Source: Akebia trifoliata
Lineage: Eukaryota > Streptophyta > Magnoliopsida > Ranunculales > Lardizabalaceae
Reading direction: 5' to 3'
Assembly: GCA_017979445.1 (NCBI GenBank)
Contig: CM030711.1
Span: 43,075,560 to 43,139,559 of the forward strand
Length of the DNA stretch: 64,000 nt
Shown: positions 35,401-46,200 of the stretch, piece by piece
How positions within the stretch are numbered: the stretch's first letter is position 1
Layout of the letters: each line of letters starts with the position of its first letter
Program-made: the position numbers and the translations under genes
Notes under the pieces: model-generated
Database searches by the model: none
What the model was told of the DNA's origin: nothing
What the model saw: only the letters and a program-made list of their open reading frames with translations

Positions 35401-35907
35401 GTCTTCCTAGTCATCCTGGACGCTCTTTACATTATTCTCAGGTACATCGAATCAGAAGGTACCCTTGACTCTTAAAGAGTTTAATCTGGTAAATTCAGCT
35501 TTTTCTTGCATACATCTCTCTTGCAGGCAAAAGGTGCGGGTTCTGTACTCAGCTTTTTGACAGGGTCATTGGCTCTCTCAAAGCACATTGTTGAAACTAC
35601 CAAGTACTTTAGCATAACCGTCAGTTTTGGTATTAAAAAAATTCCATCAAACTTCCTCCATTGTCAAAATTTGTTACTCATCTGTACCTTTGTTTCAATT
35701 ATTCTCCTTTATTTTTTATTACTGTTGTTAGGGAGTGTGAAGTCACTTATAAGCTTGCCGTGCTTTATGTCCCATGCAAGCATACCTGCTTCGGTTCGTG
35801 AATCCAGAGGTTTAACCGAAGATCTGGTTCGTTTATCTGTGGGCATTGAGGATGTAAACGATCTGATTGCTGATTTAGACAATGCAATTAGATCTGGACC
35901 TCTGTAA
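29461..35907 (+). CDS. Cystathionine beta-lyase, plastid form, 13 exons
   Basis: PLP enzyme of methionine synthesis: cleaves cystathionine to homocysteine, pyruvate and ammonia in plastids. Exons: 29461-29520, 29621-29780, 29887-30002, 32725-32795, 32913-33004, 33102-33189, 33271-33382, 33552-33648, 33758-33839, 34374-34491, 35334-35441, 35527-35629, 35732-35907. All join in frame at GT-AG sites and give 460 residues, against about 464 that I recall for Arabidopsis. The Ser/Thr-rich start looks like a transit peptide. Then come [76 protein letters not shown] (PLP lysine about residue 274, codon 33781-33783) and [20 protein letters not shown]. No break was seen. Intron 3 (2.7 kb) contains several repeats. 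Confidence 0.96.
30035..30125 (+). repeat. tRNA-like SINE-type unit in lyase intron 3
   Basis: Box A-like TTGCTAAGTTGG (30050-30061; 11 of 12 consensus positions) is followed 12 bases later by GGTTCGATACC (30074-30084), an exact match to the pol III B-box consensus. There is no full tRNA cloverleaf, so a tRNA-derived SINE head or fragment is more likely than a tRNA gene. Confidence 0.5.
30185..30380. repeat. Foldback MITE in lyase intron 3
   Basis: The left arm TTCCTATCTATAGGAACGGT with CTATGTGGCATG is the inverse of the right arm CATGGCACATAGGTACC with TTCCTATTTTATAGGAACG. About 195 bp. Confidence 0.7.
30438..30845. repeat. Direct repeats about 85 bp flanking a 235-bp segment
   Basis: GATACGAACCCAACAATAGC (30438 on) and GATACGACCCAATCAATATA (30761 on) begin two roughly 85-bp copies that both run through CTAGGTGTT and end at TTGTAACA. 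The enclosed segment is C-rich and holds AGGTTTGAACCTAAGACATG. It may be a dispersed repeat with terminal copies; the class is unclear. Confidence 0.5.
31037..31061. repeat. C25 homopolymer in lyase intron 3
   Basis: An uninterrupted run of 25 C follows CCATTTG. A second, split C run (C17) lies at 32058-32074. Such runs are prone to length error in assemblies. Confidence 0.9.
32436..32595. repeat. Dispersed repeat fragment, GTTTCAGCGGAA type, copy 1
   Basis: GTTTCAGCGGAAAACATTCT, then GAAACATTGACCG and ACATTGAATGTTT, match the segment at 43890-44035 (TATTTCAGCGGAACGTTCCG, ACATTCAATGTTT). Class unknown. Confidence 0.5.
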
Positions 35908-37827
35908 GGTGTGTGCACTTCTCTCTAGTGACTTTCATTACTACACTGTTACGACAGGTTCTGATTCCATGGCTTGTCCGATTATTTGAAGGATTTCTAC
36001 ATAATCAAGAGAATGGGAATGTCACGCCGCTCGGTAGGGTGATTCTACATACAGACATGCCGATGGATATTTGAGAGTGGGTGAGGACTCGCGGGAATTT
36101 GACGGCTCATGCTGGCAAGATCACCTATTTTCTTGCAGCCGCTTGATTATATTTATGATTTTCCGATATTCCTAGTTGAGTGCATGAATGTTCTTAATCT
36201 GATTGTTAAATTATAATGGTGGAAGCCTGTTAGTTTGGTGAATTTGAATTTATCCTTGATTATAGACGTAGTTAGTATGAAATTGCTCTTTATATATATA
36301 TATAAATAAAGAGAGCCTTTGTGTGTGTTTTGTTAATTGTTCTGCTGGTTTAATTTGTTAGCTCATACAATGTGTTTAAAATCTTGTCTCGAGGCAATAT
36401 TTTAGGTCAGGAGAAAAATTGAGAGTCCGAACAGAGCCACCATATGAGCAGTATTTCCTTGGGGCCACCTACGGGGTGCACCCTCACTTACCCAGTGTGT
36501 GATGCGTGGGCATTTCAAGTGCCTGGGGGAGGGACCCATATGCCTTGGCTCCAGTCCCCTAGTCGGATTTAAGTTCGGACACCCCTGTACTTAAAAGAAA
36601 TAAAAACAAAAATAATTAATAGACCCAGTCCACAGAAGGTTATTTTAAGAGGTTCGTTCTATTACTACACCTACCTTTACTAATGTCACTCCAATTCTTA
36701 TGTAAATCAACAGAGAATTAGCACACATCTTGTGGTGGCAAAAGCAAAAGTTGTGGTGACTTTTTAAGTACCACCAACTCTTTGGCAGTGAATTCCTAGA
36801 GCCCAGTTAGTTAACTTTTTTTTATTTTTATTTTTTATATTGAATGGCTATAATCGGACACTCTTTTCTACACTCTATGACCTAGCACTTCACAGAACAA
36901 TAAATCTTTATCCTTGTGTATCCCGAAGCAAAGGATTTATCCTTCTATGAAGGGAGGGAGCGTAGATTATCATGATTATTTAGTTGGAAAGACACTAAAA
37001 CTTCACTCAACTGGCGTACCATGTGTACAGAACCATAGATTCTTTTTTTCCTTGAGATACACAAGGAAAATAATCTATGCTTCTTTTGAGACAGTTTATC
37101 AGTAGGGTCAGTCTATTTGCACACATCAAAATGGTGCATTGCACCCACTTACGTGAGTTGTGATATTATTAGTATTTTTTGTGCACGAATGTTATCAAGT
37201 TATAATAGTCAAACAAGACTTGCAGTTCTGGTTAGCATAATGTTTTGTACAGTGAATTTGAATTAAAGGTTATTGTTTCTGGTTTAATGTGTTAGCCAAA
37301 ATAATTTATGTCAAGAGTGGTCCGTTCTTGTACTACTTGCCTTTCTCTCTCTCTCTCTCTCTCTCTGAATTCCCATATTTTATTGGTGCAGTGCCTAAAA
37401 AAAAATTTAAGGGTGTATTTTTTGAAAATATGATATCTAGAGGGGAGTTGGTATTTGTGGATTGATTGTTGTGACATTTCAGTGCAACACTAAATTTTGT
37501 AAATTTTTGGAATGAGGGACTAGCCGATTAAAAAGGTGAATAAACAAATTAATCATGGAATGTGGAAATTTTTGTAAATTTTTTCTTCAATATTCAAATA
37601 TCAAGACCTAAGATGAGATTTTTAGGGAGGTTCGATGATGGGTTTTGGTGAGAAATCCAAAAACTTTCCTACTACGTTTCTTTAAGAATGATCCCCTCAT
37701 CTCTCTTTCTTTCATTTATCTTTTTCAGTTGCTCCTAATTTTGTTTGGTAGGTCTTCCTGTCCTTTTTTATTACTGGGGATCCCGATCCCTAGACTCATG
37801 GAAAGACAATTTCAACCGAGCAACACA
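35908..37827. other. Intergenic region downstream of the lyase
   Basis: No gene. It holds a TA run near 36290-36304, a repeat at about 36440-36600 (inverted relative to 49610-49760), a copy of the foldback core near 37020-37090 (GAACCATAGATTC, CCTTGAGATACACAAGG, ATCTATGCTTC) and a CT microsatellite at 37344-37366. Confidence 0.55.
36440..36600 (-). repeat. Dispersed repeat, copy inverted to 49610-49760
   Basis: Reverse strand: GGAGCCAAGGCATATGGGTC, CCTCCCCCAGGCACTTG, ACGCATCACACACTGGGTAA. Forward strand at 49640-49705: GAACCAAGGCATACAGGACC, CTCCCCTGGGCACGTG, ACATCACACGCACCAGG. The two are clearly one family. Confidence 0.6.
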
Positions 37828-37912
37828 TGAAATCCAATATTCAGGATAAATGTTTGGGATGTGCTTTTGAAAGTGGAAATATATCTCTCATCCTAACCAT
37901 TGGATTTCATGT
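37828..37912. repeat. Small foldback (AAATCCAAT ... ATTGGATTT)
   Basis: GAAATCCAATATTCAGGAT and ATCCTAACCATTGGATTTC are inverse around a loop of about 45 bases. The arms resemble the inner arms of the foldback at 39488-39628. Confidence 0.6.
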
Positions 37913-38217
37913 TTGCATGTCTACCGATCCTGATCTGTATTTAACATATTCTATTTTTATAAGAAAAAATATACCTTTTGAAATGGTGATGATTAACAGG
38001 GCATCATCACGACCTTTCTTCATATAGAAGATAAACATCGGGAAGTCAACTGTTGTCTTTTATTACATATATATTTTTTTTTCCCTCCAATGTTTACAAC
38101 ATTTCATAATATTAGAAAACTGACAACCCAGTAATATGATATAATTATTCTTATTTCAATGCATAAAATATTTGCTCTTACCTGGAATATCTGCCCACCA
38201 GCATATATAGCAAATGA

Positions 38218-38375
38218 GTAATGATAAACTGACTCGCAAAAACTGAGTCAACATGGCAAATGAACAGAATCGTAGATCTTTTTTACTTGTGAATCCTGAA
38301 TAAAAAGATCTATGGTTCTGGGCACTTGCCACACCAACCACATATAGACTGCGCCAGTTTTCGACTCTGTAGCAA
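38218..38375. repeat. Foldback MITE with conserved core hairpin
   Basis: The arm GACTCGCAAAAACTGAGTC is roughly inverse to GACTGCGCCAGTTTTCGACTC. The core holds CAGAATCGTAGATCTTTTT and AAAAAGATCTATGGTTCTG, a 15-20-base stem of the same type as in 768-935 and 2862-3040. Confidence 0.65.
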
Positions 38376-39487
38376 AATGCTATTGATCATTATTTCTACA
38401 TTCCATATAGTTGTTAATTTATAATTCAATTTTTTTTTTACTAAATTTCTGTAAAATTATTCTCAATATTTACATCATTCCACAATAATTCTACCATTCT
38501 ATAAGAACTGTCTTAATTTCCTTACTGACGGTACCTTGAGTGCCATTTATCATCACAACCAACCCAAATGAGTAAATTGAAAACTCACACAGCGTCCAAA
38601 ACCTTCCAGTTTAACAAAAATTCTTGCCTCCATCTGAAAATGCTATGTACAAGTGAACATTTCTGTTCTAAGGCTGGTTATCCAGTTATCCTGCACCAAA
38701 TGAAGAAGAGAAACAGGAGCGAACAATAAGTCCAGACCATCTTTTCTTGGATCATTAACCTATAAGTTTCTAAGATATAATTTAGTCTGCAAAGACAGTC
38801 AGATAATAGGGTTCATAGAGACATGTAAAACTTTGAAAAATTCAAAAAACTAAATTTTAGGGCAATCAATTTCTACCATCATTTATTGGGTGAGAGGATT
38901 GATTGCTAAATTCTTATGGCCACTGAAACCGATATTTCAATTTTTCATGAATAAGAACTAAGCAATATTAAGATCATTCTTCTAGAATATGTTTTTCACA
39001 CTTAGAAAATTTGCATTCAATCAGATGGTCAATTGTACAAGAAATCATACATCACAATTGACACATTAAATGGAAATATTTTGATACACGTAAATAAGAC
39101 TAATTCCAACATATACACAAGATGTTGGACTTGGTATTTGTAATCCATTATACTGCATATGCAATACTTGCAATATACTTTGTCACTGTTATATATGGGG
39201 ATGCATGGACCAAAGGACCACCAATCTATATGAACCACACATCCATGTGACACCCAAAAAAATGATAAAGTGTCATGTGGATGTAGAGCACAAAATTTTA
39301 AGAACTCTCTAACAAGAGATATCTTAAATTGTTGGTTGCATTTTAAATTTGGAAGTTCGGTAGCCGTTCATTTTCAAAGCCTTTGACCAGAAAACAAATA
39401 TATACATATAGAGGGCTGAGGTGTCATTTGGGCCAACATGTCTGTATATAGAGTTCAGATCCATTAGATTCATGAAAATGAACTCAT

Positions 39488-39628
39488 ATGTTCGCACACA
39501 ATACTGATCCCTTGAACCAAAATCCAACTGCCAGGATATATCTAAGACGTACATAACGTGTTCTCGAGAAGCATGTAGATCCTAACAGTTGGATTTCACA
39601 TTTACGCGGGGGATTGTATGTGAACATA
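39488..39628. repeat. Foldback MITE (ATGTTCGCACACAAT ends)
   Basis: ATGTTCGCACACAAT at the left end is inverse to ATTGTATGTGAACAT at the right; inside, AAATCCAACTGCCAGGAT is inverse to ATCCTAACAGTTGGATTT. About 140 bp. Confidence 0.7.
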
Positions 39629-40295
39629 TTATGAGTTCCTTTTCCATGCATACAGTAGTGGATACCCAAGTCCTAACCCCACCAAAACTCGCTGAGATGA
39701 GTATTTAATTCATGGCACCAGATACAAATTGCTCTACATGAATTCCTACTTACAGAACCATAATCTCGAGTCACCTGTAAAGCTGGTACTGAAAATTGCT
39801 GAGTAAATATGCCAGAAAAGATTTCTGTTGTTTCAACCATGCTTGAAAATAATGGTCCTAATGTATGGTAAGTTGTTATGAAGGTAACACCTAAGATCCA
39901 TGACATTATAAGTTAATAACACCATTTCCTGCTTATAATGGTTCGTTGCTTTAAAATAATGTCCACTGCAACGTAATATATAGTGTATCATTTTTTTTTT
40001 CTGTCAAATAACTGTATTAGTATTTCTTTCGTTCTGATCGAAGTAACAGACATTATAATGCATAACAGAGATTATAATAATAAATAGTGGTTTTGATTTA
40101 AATTTAAAACTTTCTAAAGGTATAATTTTGACAATTTTTTGGCCCTACCAACACCTATGCAACAGTTGTAACCGTAACGCCAGCCTATCTTGTTCTACAG
40201 TAATACCAGATCCCTTCAAACCTAGGTTTGAACTGATGGTCTTGATATCAGGAACAACATACCTGAAACTGTAAAAGGAAACTTTGGAAGACCAA
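39629..40295. other. 3' flank of the PF09713 gene
   Basis: AT-rich sequence with no recognised gene or element, just downstream of the stop of the minus-strand gene. It probably includes its 3' UTR. Confidence 0.5.
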
Positions 40296-43200
40296 TCAAT
40301 CACTGCCAAAATCCCCATAACTTGAGCCTTCTGAAATGGTGTCCAATCTCTTATTTTCTCCTGTAGAGCCAAGAAGCAAATATCAGCTACAAATCCAAGA
40401 CACTGCAAAATGATTTTGTTGCCGAAACCTCACCTTGACATTCTGTTCCATTGGGATCCAGGAAATTATCTGTTGATGAAAGGAAAGGCGATCCACAGTA
40501 ACTCTCCAGTATATCTTGAAAAATTTAACATAATGATTAGCCTCTAGCATTATAAAACAAGAAATACAACTTACATTATATGACATCATAGTTTCAAAAC
40601 TCAGTTTGACGTCTCATCTCATCCATGGACGAGTCACAACTCGTCTTGGAAATGAGATAAATCATTTAATTCAGTTTAGAATAATTTATTAATATATATT
40701 ATATGAAATTAATTACAATTTTTTATATTATAAAATAAGGTACATTAGAAGATGTTTAGTCATAAAATCATGTTTTATTTATATAATAAACATTTAATTC
40801 TAAAAGAAACTAATTATTTTAATAATTATTCAAAATCCCGGTTGACTTGGCCGAGATTTTCAAAATATCGCCAGTCATCTTGTTTATCTCACGAGATGGT
40901 GTGAAGTCTGAGACGATGAGTAAATCCGCCTCGGACGAGATGTATAACCATGCATGACATTGAGATAGACAGAGAGACCCCCACCAGTACTCTGAGAGAA
41001 GTCAGCAGTCAAATCCGAAAGGCTGAAATTGCGTGGGATTTGCCCTAAAAACCCAAACGAAGAGGTGTCGATATCCAGAAGCGGTTCATTCAGGGGTTCA
41101 GAGCTAGATTCCATGCTTCCAAAAGCTGCACCAGGCACATCTCTGATTGTTGGACGCGTTTCCATCACATTTCCATTGGCACCAAATGTGAAAGTAGAAC
41201 CATTCGAATAGTCAGGTTCAGATTTGATCACCATCCCATTCATCCCTTGTTGCATCAGTCCCATGGGTGAATTCTGAGTTGGGAGCATGTTGGGTGGGAC
41301 ATTCATCCCCCCATTATGAGCCGAAATGTTATTGGTAGGCATCCTCACATACGATGATGGCCCACCATTTGCGTTCATGCCTGAAGGGCCCATAGAGTGG
41401 TGGTGCATGCTGTCTGGCCTTGAAAGTGGCATGGTATGCTCTGCAACATAACGAGATGGAGTCTGGTTCACTGTAACAAACATAAGATCAGATAGGATTT
41501 GAAAGCCAAAAAAAGAAAAAGAAAATCTCCATAAAAACAAAATCTGTCCGATTCCCATACCGATAAGTATCTAAACATCATGAAAAACCCACATAAACTT
41601 ACTAGTATCCAGAAGTTGCAACTACTATTTTAGAGAATCTAGACCAATTCAATGACACACACCATGAAATCCACATTAAACCATAGGTATCCAGGATAAG
41701 GAACCAAAGTGTTACTGAGAAGTTGGAAGTCCAGAATCAGGAACCAAATCATGACTCACTCCATGATAGGATTGATACTTTAACCTCAACCAAGATTCAA
41801 GAGAACCACTAACAGTGCTACATGGCAGCACTATATGTTGCTATGATGCAAGAGTAGTTTCCTAGTCTTGGTGCTATCAGTATTACCATTAGTCTTCAAG
41901 CTGTATGGTGGTTTTAATCATGTAATATGGGCAGTACACAACCTTAGTGTATGTATCACATGATTGTCCTACGCTTCATGCATGTAGCATTTCATCCCAA
42001 ATATTACAGCATTCGCCATGTGAAAACCATCACTAACTATCCAAGAAGAAGGCTTATGAAAATAAGGTATAGTCATGTTCAGCCCAAACAACTTTTAGAG
42101 CTTGTTGCGCTCTCTAGCTATTCCTTATCCTTATTGCATGTACAAGGCAAGTGATATGATGCATCACACAACTTTACCATAAAGGAAATAAAAGTAATCA
42201 ATTTATTCAACTGTCAAACGAACTATCAACCAGTCAGGAAATTCTCCCATTATATAACATAATCACAGATCTAAAAACTTTCATTCCAGATATATGTTCC
42301 TTCAGTACGCTTGGATTAACTCCTTCAGTTGGCAGGTCTAAAATCATAACAAGGATCATAAGATACAAGATTACCCCATTATCTGCCCCAAACTTTATCA
42401 GGAACATATATATATGCACTTTATGTCAACATGCTTGATCCTTGCAGTCAAAAAATCATTTCCCATGTACTTTACGATGACTTCATTATCACATAATATC
42501 TTCATCGTTCAACGAAGCCCACAACATTAAGCTCACTAACAATTTTTTTGAGCCAGATAGCCTGCTGAGCAGCAGCACCATAACATGCAACATATGCAAC
42601 CGTGGTAAACAATGCCAGTAGGGACTACAAAGCACTTGTCCATGACATACCTTCCGCGAGCATAAAGCTATAACCTGTAGTGGACTTTACACTGTCCAGA
42701 AAACCTGCAAGCCCGAGTAGCCAACAATCTCGAGCTCATTAGATCTCCTATAGACCAGCATACCATCTTTTCTACTCCACAAACGGGAATCTTTATTCCC
42801 CAGACCATAGTTGACATCTCCTATATCCTTCATGATGAGGATTGTTGAAAAGAAATGCTTTGGGTCAAGTAGCATAATGAATATCATTGCTCGCAAGAAG
42901 TATGGCATCAACAAAAAACACTAGAGTGAAGAATATGTTCTCATTCACTTTGAGGTAAATACAATGATCCATTGGATTCTCCTTAAAACTGTACTAACCA
43001 CCACTTGACTGAATTTTAAATACTGTAGCCTGGATCCTGTTTCAACCCATATATTACCTCTTTAGCTTGTAGTCAAGAAGTTCTTTTCCTTGAGTCACAT
43101 TGCTTCTTGTATATTTCTCCAAGTTGGTTATCAAACAAATGTATATTTCTCCAAGTTCACCATTAAGAGAAGCCATCTGGATAACCATTTGGTATAGCTC

Positions 43201-46200
43201 CAAATCAAAGTGTGCCACAAAGGATAAAATAATTTCAAGAGAGTCCTGGAGACTGGAGAAAAGTCCTTTTATGTAATCAATTCTCTTGCACTGCTTGAAC
43301 CGTTTGGTCATAAACCTTGCTTTGAACCTACAAACTTTCCCTTCCACTTCCCCATGTCTCCACCCCCCCAACCCTCAATTTTCAGTCTATCATCTTGGAA
43401 GCCTTATGTAATGTTATTCAGTGCCATATCATATTGTTTTCCTAGATTGCATCTCTTCCCTTATGGCCTCTGGCCGCAATTTAGAATAACTATTTTCCGT
43501 GGTGTCCAAATAACTGGAGGAATCATCAGATTTTGGATTTCAACATGTCTTTCCTGTGCAAATAAACCTCATAACCATTGGGAAATGTAGGTCTTATGAC
43601 TATTATTGATTTTGTAAGTGCCACTTGTTCAGCTGCAGTAACTTCATTGTTGCATTGTTTGGCACATTGGTATCCACAACCATTCTAAACTTCTAGCGTC
43701 CTTCATCTAATTCTCTTTATAGTAGGGATTTCTATTCCCACTATTTTCTTTAGCACATTCATCTCATCAAATTACATCTCTCTATCAAGAATCATCTCCT
43801 ACCCTTAACACCTCCAAGTCTGCATTTATGGGTTTAACATGTATTGCGATTCTAAGCATGTCTCTACATCATCATTGTCATTTCTCAAAATGTCGCATCG
43901 TTTCAAAATATTTCAGCGGAACGTTCCGATTTCAGCCAAAAGTAGAATGAAACATAGACCCCAAACATTCAATGTTTTGATTGAGACTGAGTTTTTATCC
44001 TAACCAAAACATTGCCTCGAAAGAGATTTTAAAATTTGATGTTGTAGTGGTCGTCTTTCTTGCTCTGCCTTCGAGGTGGTTGACCAATACAGGCCGGCTG
44101 CTTTTTGGTTGGTTAGGCACACCATGGTCAACCATAAGTTGTTGATGGACCGGATCAGTCTTCTGACCTGCTATGTTTTTAATGGATGGATCACTCACTC
44201 CTTTCTGTTAGGAAGATTAGTTTTATTTTACTCATCATCCATCTCAATCATTTCAAGGCCCACCTTACTTAGTTATAACTGTTGTGATGGGCTAGGGTTA
44301 CTGTAACAGTTTAGAATTGTTGTAATTGCAATAGCGTGCCACAGCATAATTAAGGATGTCACCCCATCTCTGTCATCTACAGGTAGACCAAGAATGTGTG
44401 CATATTTTGTGCTCACAAACCATCCCAGTTGCACCCATGGCTTGAAGGTCTCAACTCATCATAGAAACGTAGAATGAAAAACAGAAACTAGTGGCATTGT
44501 TGTGAAATTGACATTTAAACATTAACGTTCCTTTTTCCTAGAAGGTGACATGCATAAATTACAATAATTGTTGACGGTTTTTAGCTTTACTATGCAAACT
44601 AAAAGCAGACAATTTGAATTTTATGACACATAAGGTTGATTTGTTTCCATTTCATATGTTTTAAATGGTTCAGCGTATATTAATTCCTTGGAAAGCCCAA
44701 AATAATCAAAAGCTTATACAAATGTTAGATATCACATACTTGGCCACATCTTGTTTTTGTAAAATTTAATGTACTTTCACACCAAAATATCAATTAAAAA
44801 TCAAGTAGGGCTCTCCTAATGCAACTTAATTCCAAGTATCCTAATGCTCATTTACAGTACAAACCAATTCCTCAACATAAACCCTGCCTCCAAATGAAAT
44901 ATAACTTGATTTGCCAATGTTCCAGCTATATAAATGAAATCCTTACACATAAAATCCTCCTTAATAAAATCATCTTATAAAAATATAAAACTAAAAATTA
45001 AAGACCTCTAAGAACAAGCGATTAACCTTCTCACACATCTAATCACTTTAGTGGAAAGTCTTTCTGTGACAATGCTATAATTTAACAATCTGATAACCAA
45101 TGTATGCCTGATCTGATCAGAAGTAAATTTCAATTAAAATCAGGTAATTTAGGGAGTTCCTTCTACATCAAAATGGACATATTACATGCATAAACATCCA
45201 TATATTTCCCTAAACATACAATGTACCACCCTCACAGGTCTCTTAGTTAACCACATTCCATCTTCAACATTCAAATGGAAACATAGTAGAATTCTAAATA
45301 ATAGTTCATTAAATATATTTTTTTATAAGAATAGTTCATTAAATATAATGTAACATCTTTATTGTTCTCTACATCAAGCACTATGCATCTTTACGCATGA
45401 AGAATTACGATTCATTCCAAGGAACAAAATGAGGTCAAAAATATTATTTGTGAGCGCAATAGTTCCTAAATAAGAACGTGAAAATAGAATTTGTCAGAGA
45501 AACTAGTCTGAAGGATAAACAGATCAACAAAGAAAATCTCCACAAAATAATAGGCAAATTACAAATCTAACATCATTAAAAGACAAGTCAATGTGGAGCA
45601 TAGTCGTACATGATGAAGTATGTGATCCATTAGAAATAGGAGGGGAGGCAACTCCAGCAGGGTACATATGCATGAGTTCTGCCTGTTGCCGAAGCAACTT
45701 GTTGAAGGTCGTTATCTGGTGCTTAAGCATCAATCTAATATGGTACGCCTCAAAGAATTCCCGATTCTCTTGTTCAAGCCTTTTCCAAACTGAAAAAACA
45801 AGCAAGGACAGGAAGAATAAAAATATAAAATAAGCAATATAGAATATACGACACGGGAGTTTTCATTACTTCATAGAATATATGTTTAATCAATGACGTA
45901 TCAAAATATTCACCTTATTTACTACAATTTTAGAGTGATCACTTTAGTTCCAATCAAAATTAAGATGTTCTTAAGTTCACTTTAAATTGGCCCTCATATA
46001 ATTTAGAGTTTTGTATGCATTGGTATCAGACATCATAGGTCTATCAACAAATTTAACAGAATGTTGTGCTTGGAGGACCGTACAGGTCCCAAGGTTGCTA
46101 GTCATTTAATCCCCAGGGAAACCCAAACTCTTGACCGGTCGCCACCGATAATTTGATCCCCACATAGGTTTAAGCATAAAACCTAAGGTTTCCCTAAGGC

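Noticed and set aside
40145..40408. 87-codon minus-strand frame as a separate gene
   Set aside because: It overlaps the true last exon of the PF09713 gene in another frame; the spliced frame gives the expected C-terminus.
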